From: Falciphora oryzae
Lineage: Eukaryota > Ascomycota > Sordariomycetes > Magnaporthales > Magnaporthaceae
Length of the DNA stretch: 64,000 nucleotides
Direction: 5' to 3'
Assembly: GCA_000733355.1 (NCBI GenBank)
Contig: JNVV01000042.1
Location: forward strand, 1 to 64,000
The position numbers and the translations under genes are program-made. Under the pieces are notes generated by a model. The model was given only the letters and a program-made list of their open reading frames with translations, was not told where the DNA came from and did no database searches. Positions 45,402 through 55,139 of this stretch are shown here, piece after piece; position 1 is the first letter of the stretch; every line of letters begins with the position of its first letter.

Positions 45402-46418
45402 TCAAGGGGCTGTACGCTGATTAATTATACTCTCCAGATCCTCGACGATTTCCGAGGCCGCCTCGTACTCGTAGTCCCAACAGCGGCGGATGATATCCTC
45501 GGCCGGATTGCCCGGGGATATGTCAGGCCACTCGCCGGCCAACAACATGGCCTGCACCTCCTCATATGTGACCTCGTGCTCCGGGCCGTAGGGCACGGTC
45601 CACTCGGTAACCTCGCAGATGGCGGATCCGAGGGCGAATAGCTCGCGGTGGATAGTGCCCGCCTCCTCGATGTCGCCCCTCTTGTCGAGGTGCGCCGAGG
45701 GGCCCGGAGGGGTGTATCGGACCTCGGCGCCCCAGTAGTCCTTATCGTAATTTTCAAACAGAGCCGCGGCACCAAAGTCACAGAGCTTGATGCGCCATGG
45801 TGCCGATGGTGACGAAGGCTGGGACGATCCAGGCGTTGATGACGAGGAGGAGGAGGATTGCGATGCAGCAGCGTCGCTGCTCCGGCTGGCGGCGCCGTCC
45901 CTGGGGTTGGGGGTCGGGCAGCTGAAAACGAGAGCGTTCCGGGTCGAGATGTCGCCCCAGACGACGCCTCGCGAGTGCACGTGGGCGACTCCGCGAGCGA
46001 ACTGCAGGCACAAGTCGAGTCTAGCGCGTTCCAAAGGGGCGGGGCCGCGCAGGTAGCTGCGGAGGGCCTTGCCAGGGGCTCGTTCCAGCCTGATGGCCCA
46101 TGCCTTGGGATCTGGGCCGGCGCCCCTGAGGACGTCAACCTCGAGGCCCAGGTAATTTACGATCAGATCATGGCTGCCGACCCGCTCGTAAATCGCGGCC
46201 TCGCGGCGGACGATCCAGTCGGCGATGTCAGGGGGGCGGAGGGGGCCCAGGGGCTCCTCGCCGCGGTACCAGACGGCCCAGCCTTTGAGGACGGTGGCGG
46301 TCTCGCAGGCGCGGCCTTCCTCGACGCCGTCGTCAGTGTCAACGGCGTAGACGACGCTGTTTTGTGTGTGGGAGAGCAGCTGTATCCGGCCCCGCCACTT
46401 GTCGATTAACAGCACCAT
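45402..46418 (-). CDS. Atypical fungal protein kinase-like protein
   Basis: A single exon of 338 residues. The C-lobe of a protein kinase is clear: HSRGVVWGDISTRNALV holds the catalytic Asp156 and Asn161, with Ser in place of the usual Lys two residues after the Asp, and KLCDFGAA carries the metal-binding DFG (214-216). The N-lobe is degenerate: no glycine-rich loop is seen, and the ATP-anchoring Lys is uncertain (Lys45 in TATVLKGW is a candidate, Glu73 or Glu78 its partner). A Ser-rich insert of about 40 residues (170-208) separates the catalytic loop from DFG. A later stretch (LFALGSAICEVTEWTVPYG) fits the F-helix region. Such lineage-expanded kinases are common in Sordariomycetes. Activity is uncertain; it could be a pseudokinase. 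Confidence 0.8.
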   Translation of the reverse strand: MVLLIDKWRGRIQLLSHTQNSVVYAVDTDDGVEEGRACETATVLKGWAVWYRGEEPLGPLRPPDIADWIVRREAAIYERVGSHDLIVNYLGLEVDVLRGAGPDPKAWAIRLERAPGKALRSYLRGPAPLERARLDLCLQFARGVAHVHSRGVVWGDISTRNALVFSCPTPNPRDGAASRSSDAAASQSSSSSSSTPGSSQPSSPSAPWRIKLCDFGAAALFENYDKDYWGAEVRYTPPGPSAHLDKRGDIEEAGTIHRELFALGSAICEVTEWTVPYGPEHEVTYEEVQAMLLAGEWPDISPGNPAEDIIRRCWDYEYEAASEIVEDLESIINQRTAP

Positions 46419-47841
46419 GATTGGGGGAGTGGGGAGGGCTGGACGCGGTTGGTGGGCAGTGCCGCTTTAGGGGGGGTAGAGGGTGGAGTTTTGGGGGGCT
46501 GGTGGTGGTGTCCAGCAAAAGTGCGCCCTGCCAACAACCAGAAATCCGGACTTCAGGCCAGCACAAGCGTGTCCAGGCGGCCGGTCAAGTGCAGCTGGGT
46601 TTTGGGGGAAGGAAGAAGATGTCGTCCTGCCGGAAAGATGGTGGTCCGCAAGGGAGAAGAGGAGAGTGGTTGCGAGGTTGGCGCGTCACGATCACGTGAC
46701 TGGGGCCTGTTGGCAAACGGCCGCCATGTGCCCAATCAGAGGGCCATAGTTACCCGACCTCCCCCTCTTCGGACCTCCCAAAATGGAGTCGTCGAGGGAG
46801 GAAAAAAAAAAAAAAAAAAAGCAAGACAGCAGCAGCGTGGCAAGAAGTGGCGGCCTTGGCTGGCAATAGACCGACGAGGGCAGGCCGGACAGAGAAAGGG
46901 GAGGCTGGCTGTCCAACAAAAAAAAAAAAAAATGGCGGCTAGGGTATTCCGAGGCCCACAGGATGGTGGGCACAGAGCAGGTGTGATGTATGCGATGGGA
47001 GAATGGAAGGAGAAGAGCCGGGCAGGTACCTGGCTAGGCTGCAAAGAGAGCTAGCATGGAAAGGCCACGGGCGCTGCTGCTATTTGACCCTCTCGGACGG
47101 ACGCAGCCGAGACGGTCCGTCCGACGAGGGGGTGTACGCTGGCGGCGGGCAAAATGGCACACACGACAACTCACAGCCTGAGCCGAGCTCGGCTGCACGG
47201 CTTCCAGTGGAGGGGTGCGGAGGAGAGGGCAGAAGCGGAAACGTATGACGAACGACCACGCCAGAGCCAATGGGTCGCGGCCAGTAACAACGGCGGCGAT
47301 CGCAGTCTTGATTTGGTTCCCGTTTCTGTTTTTGATTCCGCTGGTGGGAGACGGCACTGGCGCTTCGGCTCAGCGTTGACTCTGCATCCTTGCTTTCGAC
47401 CACTTACTCTGTTAAGGTTCCTCGGCAAAGTTGCTTGTATTGGGGCTTTAGGTGGAAGACGAAAAAGCGCTGAAGCTACCTCCATGTGGCCACTTTAATG
47501 TGGAGGCGGCATTGCGGGCGGGACAGCAAGGAACAGCCAGCTGGGCTCTGGGCTCTGGAGGGGAGGTCCCAGCAGCCGAGGCGACACGTATCAACTGCCC
47601 AGCGGCTGATGCATCGTCGCACCGCTGCCCGTGCTTCATTGTTTCTCCGCCTCTGGGGTTTCCTCGAATTTTCGAGGCAGGAGCAGCTGGCCGATCGTTC
47701 GTCCCCTGGCTGTGTTCCGTCGCTCCGTGTTGCCTGGTGCCCATACCCCGCAGCGAAAACCGGCGCTGGAAGGACACACACGGTCTTGTGCCACAGAGCC
47801 AAAGAACAGGATATAGATTTGGCCGACGTAAATATAGAAAA
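46419..47841. other. Divergent spacer between kinase-like and 2EXR genes
   Basis: No gene is supported. A-runs lie at 46802-46820 and 46918-46932. A frame open from 47452 runs into the 2EXR gene but has no ATG before 47842. Confidence 0.5.
46802..46932. repeat. Two poly-A runs (19 A and 15 A)
   Basis: Runs at 46802-46820 and 46918-46932 flank about 100 bases of GC-rich sequence, each followed by GC-rich bases. They may be nucleosome-depleting promoter elements; that is inference. Confidence 0.8.
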
Positions 47842-49071
47842 ATGGACACGGCAAGGCGGCAAACACAGGGCCACCCCGAACCCGTCGTCTACAAATTAGA
47901 ATTCCGCGTCTTCAGCGACGGCTTTGAGCACGCCTCCGATACCGGCGCCGCCCTGGCCATCACCACCAGCCAAGACGTCACCGCCACGAACCGCCGCACC
48001 GCCACGGCCACCAATGCCTCGGCCGCCGTAGCCGCCGCCGACCCTGGTCCTGGTCGCAGCCCCGACAGCTCTCATCCTTCCCGTCACGGCCCCACCACGG
48101 CACCGCAGCCGGCCCCGCCGGCACCATCCCTGCCTGGAGACGCTGCTTCTCCGGCGGCCGCAAATGGTTTCCCCCGCTTCCTCGACCTCCCGCCCGAGCT
48201 GCGCCTCCGGGTCTGGGAGGAGCTGATCCAGCCGCGCATCGTCATGGTCGCCTGCTGCCCGGCCTCCCCCGCCTCGCACCCGCGCCGCCTCGCCAAGCTC
48301 GCCCAGCTGCGTGCCCGCCAGCGCCGCCGCCTCCTCCTCCCGACAGCCCCTCCCTCCTCCTCCCCCGCCGCCGTCCCGGTCCTGCTCCACGTCTGCCGCG
48401 AGTCGCGCGGCCTGGCCCTGCGCCACTACGAGCCCGCCTTCGCGTGGCGCGCCCCGCTCCCGACCGTCCCGGGCCCCGACGACTACGACAGCGAGAGGCG
48501 CCCGGGCCGGCCGGCCAGGGTGTACTTCAACTTTGCGCTCGACGCCCTGTACCTCATGGGCGAGCTGGACCGCGAGGACGAGTTCGGCTTCGTCGGCTCG
48601 CCCCTGGCCTACTACCTCGACCGCCGCGACGCCGCCCGCGTCCGCCACGTCGCCGTCGCCCTCGAGGAGCTGCTGCCGCCGCGCGCCCCGCCGACGCCGC
48701 CGCCACCGGCCGCCGACGGCAACGGGAATGCTGTTGTCGGTGGTGGTGGCGGTGGCGGCGGCATGGTGGGGGGCGACGAGCGTGTTTTCTCGAGCCTGTT
48801 CCACGTTGTCGATCGCTTCTCGGCTGCCGAGCGCCTGCTGGTCGCGTGCACGGCCCGGGACGCCGGGGAGGGCAAGGAGCAGCAGGGCGGCGGCGGTTCG
48901 TCGTGGTCGCCGCCGCTGCTGGCGCCTCTCCCGGGAGAGGACAATGTCGTGCAGAAAATCTGGCGTGGCTGGCTCGGCGGCACGTCGGTCGTCTCGTCGA
49001 CGCTGCTGGACAAGAAGATACTCATGGTACGGGAGGAGGAGTTAGAGGACTTCATCCGGGCGCACCTTTAA
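47842..49071 (+). CDS. 2EXR-domain protein
   Basis: A single exon of 409 residues from the first in-frame ATG at 47842 (context AAAATGG). The segment FPRFLDLPPELRLRVWEELI near residue 110, then VPVLLHVCRESRGLALRHYEPAF, YFNFALDALYL and VRHVAVALEELL, matches the fungal 2EXR domain, an F-box-like N-terminal motif followed by a conserved all-beta/alpha region. Function of the family is unknown; many genomes carry dozens of copies. The N-terminal 100 residues are Ala/Thr/Pro-rich and a Gly-rich loop (GGGGGGG) interrupts the C-terminal half. Third-position GC is very high. The family call is good; no role can be proposed beyond possible adaptor function. Confidence 0.85.
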   Translation: MDTARRQTQGHPEPVVYKLEFRVFSDGFEHASDTGAALAITTSQDVTATNRRTATATNASAAVAAADPGPGRSPDSSHPSRHGPTTAPQPAPPAPSLPGDAASPAAANGFPRFLDLPPELRLRVWEELIQPRIVMVACCPASPASHPRRLAKLAQLRARQRRRLLLPTAPPSSSPAAVPVLLHVCRESRGLALRHYEPAFAWRAPLPTVPGPDDYDSERRPGRPARVYFNFALDALYLMGELDREDEFGFVGSPLAYYLDRRDAARVRHVAVALEELLPPRAPPTPPPPAADGNGNAVVGGGGGGGGMVGGDERVFSSLFHVVDRFSAAERLLVACTARDAGEGKEQQGGGGSSWSPPLLAPLPGEDNVVQKIWRGWLGGTSVVSSTLLDKKILMVREEELEDFIRAHL

Positions 49072-49517
49072 CATTTTCTCCCTTCCCTTGTTATCTATAG
49101 TGTCGCCATTTTGGTTTAATGATACAATAATTTTCGTTTTGTACAAAGAGATATTGGATCCGTTGTCGCAAATCCAGATAAAGGGAGAGAGGGGTGTGCC
49201 CGCGCCGGTAGCATGGGGCCCGGGTTAAATGTACAATCCCCAAAGAATGAGGCATTCCATAGAACAGCCTCGACCCCCCGTCGTCGTTGTTATACAGTCG
49301 TTTTGGCTGCGCAGCCTCGTCGTACAAGCGTAAGGGGCGGACATGACGGCCCGTAGGCGATTAAGGTCAGTATGATGGGTTTTCAGGGGGTAACACAATC
49401 TTTTCCCTGATTTGCCATCAGCGGTAGTCGTGCAGTCCTCGCCCCAAGAGACCTTGAAGAAAGAGGAGGGCGAGACAGGTGAAACAAATATGCAGTTCGC
49501 AGGGGTATCATGCAGCA
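49072..49517. other. Convergent 3' regions
   Basis: No gene is seen between the 2EXR stop and the next minus-strand stop. Confidence 0.5.
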
Positions 49518-50630
49518 TCACCTCTCACCCTTGGGCGGGAAAACGCGGTGGAAGGCCGGACATGGGTCGTCCTGCGAGCCCCTGCCCCCGTTCCTGATGC
49601 CGCCCAGCAGCCAGTCCGTCAGGCCGACAACCTTTGCGCCGACCCCGCGCTCCCAGTTGCCACCCTCTTCGACGTGCTCGATTGTGTGGCTCAGGATCCT
49701 GCCCTCCTTGTCGAAGTCGAAGATGAACAGGCCGACGAACTCCTTGCCCTCGTGCTTGAACAAAGAGAACGGGTTCAGGCTGCTATTGCTCCCGCCGGCG
49801 CTTTGGCTGCCACTATCACTGCCGGCGCCACCTCCCTCGGTGCGCCAGCGGACGATGAGCTGCTCGCCGACGGCGCCCTGCCTGCGGGGGCCCGAGCGGC
49901 CGGCGGCGTGGGCGTCGTTGACCATGCGCTCTGACAGGATCTCGAGGCGGACGTTACCGACGATGGGCACGCGGTTCCAGGCGATGGGGCTAGTCCACAG
50001 CGCCGCCATGTAGGCGACGCGGCCGGAGACGGCGGGCAGGTGCTGGTGCGTCGAGGGGAAGAGGTGCAGCGATATGTTGGGCGCCAGGATCTCCTGCGGC
50101 AGCGGCGACTGGAGGAGCGTTGGGAGGTGTTTTTGGAGTATGCGCAGGGCTGTCGTTTGCGTTTTCAGGCTTGGTTCAGCAAAATCGCTGACAGGATTCG
50201 CGGGGTTGCTCTGGATAGATCTATCTATCCAGAGTCCCCAAGCATTGTAGCTCCGGGGTCAGGAGCAGAGAGGGCAAATCTCACTCTTCCCAAGCCTTAA
50301 CTTCCGTTCGTCCGGCTCTGGCCGCTTCCCGAATCCGCCATCTGGCGGAGCGACGTCGGCGAAGGGGAACGTGGAGCTGAACCACACTTCTGGCAGATTG
50401 CGGGGGTTGGCGGCCTGAAGCGTCGTGAGCCTGGCTCTGGTCCGTGACCTCGGCGGCCCGGTTGGTGCTGTTGGAGGTGCCGGCGTTGCTGCTGGAGCCG
50501 CGGCGGCGGCGCGGCTTGGGGTCTTGGGGGATGAGGCGGCGGCGATGGCGGAGCCGATGTTTCGGCACAGGGTCGGGAGGTTCGCGGCGTGCGGTTGCGG
50601 CCGCCGCACGAGCCGGTTTGGGGCTGACAT
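49518..50630 (-). CDS. Fungal protein of unknown function
   Basis: Two exons on the minus strand, 50630-50285 and 50149-49518, encode 325 residues; the 135-bp intron (donor GTGAGA, acceptor GACAG) rebuilds LGK-T-LRILQKHLPTLLQ. The start at 50630 (MSAPNRLVRRP) is preferred because an in-frame ATG at 50816 adds 62 residues of unremarkable sequence. The N-terminal 70 residues are Ala/Pro-rich with Arg, so a mitochondrial presequence is possible. The rest looks conserved: LAPNISLHLFPSTH, VAYMAALWTSPIAWNRVPIVG, GEQLIVRWRTEG and EFVGLFIFDFDKEGRILSH with IEHVEEGGNW. The pattern of an ILSHTIEH beta strand after FIFDFDKEG reminds me of SnoaL/NTF2-like folds, but I cannot name the family. The intron contains a perfect 26-bp hairpin. 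Confidence 0.75.
50209..50234. repeat. Perfect inverted repeat, 12-bp arms with 2-nt loop, inside an intron
   Basis: Arms CTCTGGATAGAT and ATCTATCCAGAG are exact reverse complements separated by CT. It lies inside the 135-bp intron of the unknown minus-strand gene, between donor and branch region, so a stable hairpin could form in the pre-mRNA. Confidence 0.95.
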
Positions 50631-52077
50631 GTCGCTGAGTTCACCGTTCTCTCTTTTTTTTGAGCCTCTGGTAGTTTCAGGTGCGCGATCCCATTTTTCC
50701 TGGGTCTGTATATAGGGTGGTATTATGGTCGGCCGCTGCAGCTCGATGCAAGTCAAGGTCTGGGGAAGTTTTTCGGCCGGTGCGGAGGGGAAGCCACCCC
50801 AAGCTCCAAGCTTCATTCAATCAGAAATTGATGCACGAGCATTTTCCGGGCCCTTCCAGTTGGTTCGAGTTGCCGCTAGCCCGTGGCTCCGACCCCACTA
50901 CCGACTCGTTCCGTGGGGATTCGCACAATGAGCGGCACAGCACAGCGTAGAGCATACAGGAATGGACTGGCTCTGGCCAACACCGATTTCTTGTCCACGA
51001 TCATGAACGGCACCCGCCCAGGGACTCGCTCACGTTTTCTTCCAGCGATTTCCATCCTCGTGTTGCTGGGGACTTTAGACTCTCCCTGCCTGTGTCCCTG
51101 GTCTAGCACGCCTCAAATAGAGTCAGTCGCACAAGGTTGCGGGCACACGTGGAGCTAAACGCCATGACCTGGATGCTCCTTTTTCAGTGGCTATCCGTTC
51201 ATCCAGGGGCAAAGGCCCGCCATTGGGTGGCTGCCTGTGGGTGGCATTCTAGGGATCGGTCCTCCTGACGTTTGCTACGTCGAAACAACGAGCCAAGGTC
51301 ACCCTCTCACGCCCTTGCCTCGGGGCGATCGTCACATGGCTGCTGTCATTAGGAGATTAGGTAGGAGAGATCAACCGCGGGCTTGCTTGGGGGATGCTTG
51401 AATGCCTCTAAAAGTGGGAGAGACATGTGGGAAGAGGAGGAGGCACAACTTGTTGTCTTCTACAGACTATGTTCTTTTTATCCTACTTCCCATATTGGTT
51501 ATGTGCTTCAAACACAGGCCGTCCTTCGTTTCCGTGAGCCAGCAGCCAAGCTTCCATCAGAGTGGTAGCCACGGCTGCGGGCAGGCTCATTTCGTCATCG
51601 CCTCCTTATCAACGGACGGGGTGTCTCCACTCGGCGCACCGGCCACCTCCCCACTGGCCCCCTGACCCTCCACGATCCAGTGACTCGCTCACTCGCAAGC
51701 AGTCACCTGACAAGTCACATGGCCTGCCCCGTTCTCAGAGATCGGTGGGCGGTTACGCTGACCTGACTGGTCGGAGCCAGCCAAACTGCATCTCTGTTTG
51801 TTCTCCGACCGACTGCCTGTGACTGGCACCCAGACACTGGCACCCAGACATTCCTGCTGCAGCCTGCCCCTACCAGAAACGAGTACCACCTTGACGGCCG
51901 ACTCCATTAATCGACCTTCGCCCTGTCCCTGATCTTGCTCTCGCATCATCACTTGATAGCCTCCCCATCAAACGCCCGCCCGTCCAACCCTCTCCCTCTT
52001 CCCCCATCGTCGCTCTCTCCGACCCCGACGCTTGCTGCCTTTTCTGCTCTATCGTCGCCCACAGCAATACCGCAATC
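50631..52077. other. Divergent promoter between the unknown gene and ypt1
   Basis: No gene is seen. A tandem near-duplicate ACTGGCACCCAGACA / ACTGGCACCCAGACAT occurs at about 51822-51852. The last 150 bases are C/T-rich and probably the ypt1 leader. Confidence 0.5.
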
Positions 52078-53201
52078 ATGAACCCTGAGTAGTACGTTTC
52101 CGCTCCGACCGCCCTCGCTGCTCGGCCGCCTTCCTTGGAAGGTCCCCACATGCTGCTGCCGCCGCCGCCGCCTCTGTTTGTCCCTCGCCGCCTTGCTGAC
52201 CGCCACCGCGCAGAGTACCCAACCCGTCCCCGATGCCGTCGTGTCGGCCCGCTCCCTTGCCCGGCCGTGCATCCCCGCCGCCGTCGTCGCTGTCGCCGGC
52301 TCCCTCGGCCCGCCCTCACCACTTTTCTCCCGCTAACATTCCCTCCCCCTGTGCGCGCGCCCAGGTACGACTACCTGTTCAAGCTCCTCCTGATCGGAGA
52401 CTCCGGTGTCGGCAAGTCCTGCCTGCTGCTCCGGTTCGCCGACGATACGTACACCGAATCGTACATCTCCACCATCGGCGTCGACTTCGTATGCTTGCCA
52501 CGATCCCCTCAGTCTCGCCCGGCTCTGTCTTATGATTCTAACCTCGTGACGCAGAAAATCCGGACTATCGAGCTGGATGGCAAGACCGTCAAGCTGCAGA
52601 TCGTGAGATAGCCCGCCTCCCTTCCGCTCCGTATTTTGCAACGTTGTTGGCAACCGTCTGCCAGGAGCAAGTTAGGACTGACGGCTTCTTTGTCGCACAC
52701 CACAGTGGGATACGGCAGGCCAGGAGCGCTTCCGCACGATCACTTCGTCGTACTACCGTGGCGCCCACGGCATCTGTGTCGTCTACGACGTCACAGACAT
52801 GGACTCGTTCAACAACGTGAAGCAGTGGCTTCAGGAGATCGACAGGTATGCCACCGAGGGCGTCAACAAGCTCCTCGTTGGCAACAAGAGTGATATGGCG
52901 GACAAGAAGGTGGTCGAGTACACCGTGGCCAAGGTATGCTCCTTTTCCCATGGTGTTGCAAGTTGACAGCAACCAAGTAAGCAACCTGCTAACACCCCTA
53001 TAGGAGTTCGCCGACAGCCTTGGCATCCCGTTCCTGGAGACCTCGGCCAAGAACGCGAGCAACGTCGAGCAGGCATTCTTGACCATGGCTCGGCAAATCA
53101 AGGAGAGGATGGGCACGACAACGACCAACAACTCGAAGCCGGCCGTCCAGGTCGGCCCCGGCCACGGCGTCTCGGCGACGCAGAGCAACAGCTGCTGCTA
53201 A
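52078..53201 (+). CDS. ypt1: Rab GTPase Ypt1 (Rab1)
   Basis: Five exons, 52078-52088 (11 nt), 52365-52488, 52555-52602, 52706-52933 and 53004-53201, encode 202 residues. Ypt1 controls ER-to-Golgi transport and early autophagy. The G motifs are complete: GDSGVGKS (P-loop), TIGVDF switch I (with the effector region crossing intron 2), WDTAGQE (G3), NKSD (G4) and ETSAK (G5). The C-terminus ends SNSCC, a double-cysteine geranylgeranylation site. The sequence is near-identical to other fungal Ypt1 proteins from memory. The first exon ends within the Glu codon of MNPEY using donor GTAGTA at 52089; a better-looking GTACGT four bases later would give an immediate stop. Assignment is secure; the first junction is deduced from the protein. 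Confidence 0.97.
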
Positions 53202-53460
53202 GCGAGGGGCTGCATCGGACCTCGTCTGCTTTCTGCACAACAAACGCTGGGTGCTTAACCTGCACCCGGCAGAGAGCCTGGCGCCCCGAGATACCTGTCG
53301 TCGTGTTATGTCCACCATTTGGCCATTTGGACTGTTCGCTAGAACCTGACGAATCTTACGGACGGTGTGATGGGGGACTTGATGGCCTGTGATGATGGCT
53401 TGGCTACGGGCAAGCGAAACGACCGGCAACGGGGAGATTGGGTTGGGGTCAACGGGTTTC

Positions 53461-53479
53461 TTTTTTTTTTTTTTTTTTT
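53461..53479. repeat. Poly-T run (19 T) downstream of ypt1
   Basis: About 260 bases past the ypt1 stop codon, preceded by GGGTTTC. It may lie in the 3' UTR. Confidence 0.85.
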
Positions 53480-54454
53480 GGCTGTTTTCGCTCTCTTGTT
53501 ATTTGTGTTCTCTTACCATTTTCACGTTCACGCATAGATGAAGGTTTTGCTCGTCCTTTGGATCTCTCTCGTCTGTTCCCCCGACCCCTTTTCCATGGCT
53601 CGCTCGCTCCGCATCTCTCTCTCTCTATTTCGCAATATTCAACCCGGTGCACTCTTTTGGCCTTCGCTATCCTTCACTAGCTCTACTAAGGGGGCAAAGG
53701 GGTAAGAGGAGGAAGACAGATGCCTCGCATTGTGTATCGCGCCCAGAGACATTTTCAGACTGTTTTTAATGGAGACTACAAACGAGAGACAAGCGCTCGC
53801 GAGCAGGATGGGGGGCCTTGTCACTCTTCATGTTCATTCTATCACTCGGCGAATCACAGAATCACATAATTTTTGGGACTTTGGAATACATGAACAGATG
53901 CGAGCAGTCTGCGTGATTTGGGGGTGAACGCTTTTCTCTCCGTGTCGCTCACCCGCCGAGCAAGTTTGTCTCTGCAAAGAAAATCGCCTCACTGAATACC
54001 GATAGAACAACAAGAACCTCGGTGAACCTTTCGGACCCTTCTTCCCTGACTTTTTCTTTAGTCCTATTTCAGTTCCTTTCTGGCCCAGACGCCCAGGGGG
54101 CCCGCGCTGGCGCCATGAACCAGTTCCAGAGCCAAGTAAATCTCTTTCGACATACATTCCCACCTTGCCTTTATGGTATTGTGCTAGTGCATTCTCGGAC
54201 GTCAAACAGTACCTGTTTTTAGCGGCGTATAAAAAATTGAGCTTTTTTTCGAGCCGCTACAGGCGCGTGGACACTCATCATCCTCGATCCCGCCTGGGCC
54301 ATGGGAGGTTTTTTACATGAAATAAAGAAAAGAAGAAAAAGAAGGAAAGAAAAGGAACAAAAGGGCCAAAATGCAAAAAGCTCACTCGGCTGCCCTTCTT
54401 TTGGGACAACCTCGTTACGAAAACCCACCGGGAGGGTTTTCTACTTTAAGCTCT

Positions 54455-54580
54455 GAATCGCCGTCAAGGGACGGATTCGAACCAGCGAGCTTGGGGTTTC
54501 CTGGCCCTCACCCGTGAGAAGAAGGTTGTGGCATTTTGATTTTCATAGCCACGGTTTGCACCCGTTCAACCACTCGGTTT
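54455..54580 (-). other. Degenerate tRNA-like sequence (Ser/Leu class)
   Basis: The minus strand has a perfect B-box, GGTTCGAATCC, at 54483-54473. About 85 bases upstream lies an A-box-like ACCGAGTGGTTGAA, and between them CTCACGGGTGAG, which can form a class II variable arm, and GTGGC...GCCAC, which can form an anticodon-like stem. However the acceptor stem does not close (3' arm CCTTGAC has no partner), the loop lacks the expected U33, and the T stem has a mismatch. I read it as a tRNA pseudogene or a chance Pol III box pair, not a working tRNA. Confidence 0.3.
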
Positions 54581-55139
54581 GCTGCTGTGAGCTGTTGAAA
54601 ACCTGCCTACTGTTTGGGCATATAAGGAAGAGGGGAAAGGGACTGCTGCTGCCTTTAGGATGGGAAGGAGCGGGTGGGCGGGCAGCCACTACGCGACGAA
54701 ACGGCACTCGTCAGGACCGGGGGGACAGGATACCTAGCGCAATTACCGGCTGGACGATTAGGTTATAAGAGAATGATTTTTGTTCTAGCTTACCTAGTAT
54801 TTTTTTTATTCTCTTTTTGATCGGTGACTTCTCTTCGAATGGTAAACAGCATAAAAAGATAGCAACCAGTACGAAAAAGGGCAAAACAACGATGGTATAA
54901 TACATCGAAAACATGCAGCGGTTAAAGCCAAGAACGGACAGACTAGCACTTGAGAATATATCCAAAGAAATTATCGACCAGAGACAAGTAACTGGTGTGG
55001 CAGGAGGGGAATCTAGAGATAGCAAATATTTGTGACGAGAGTAAAAGGAAATGCTGTATAAGTGAAAACGAAGAAGATATCAGAATTCCGAGAAGATAAA
55101 ACACTCAACACGGGCATCCCACCTGCCCAACAGCCCGCG

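Larger units (their letters stand above)
53202..55139. other. Convergent spacer between ypt1 and a large minus-strand gene
   Basis: No protein gene is supported. It contains a T19 run (53461-53479), a T/C-rich stretch, and a tRNA-like relic near 54455-54580 (separate entry). Confidence 0.5.
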
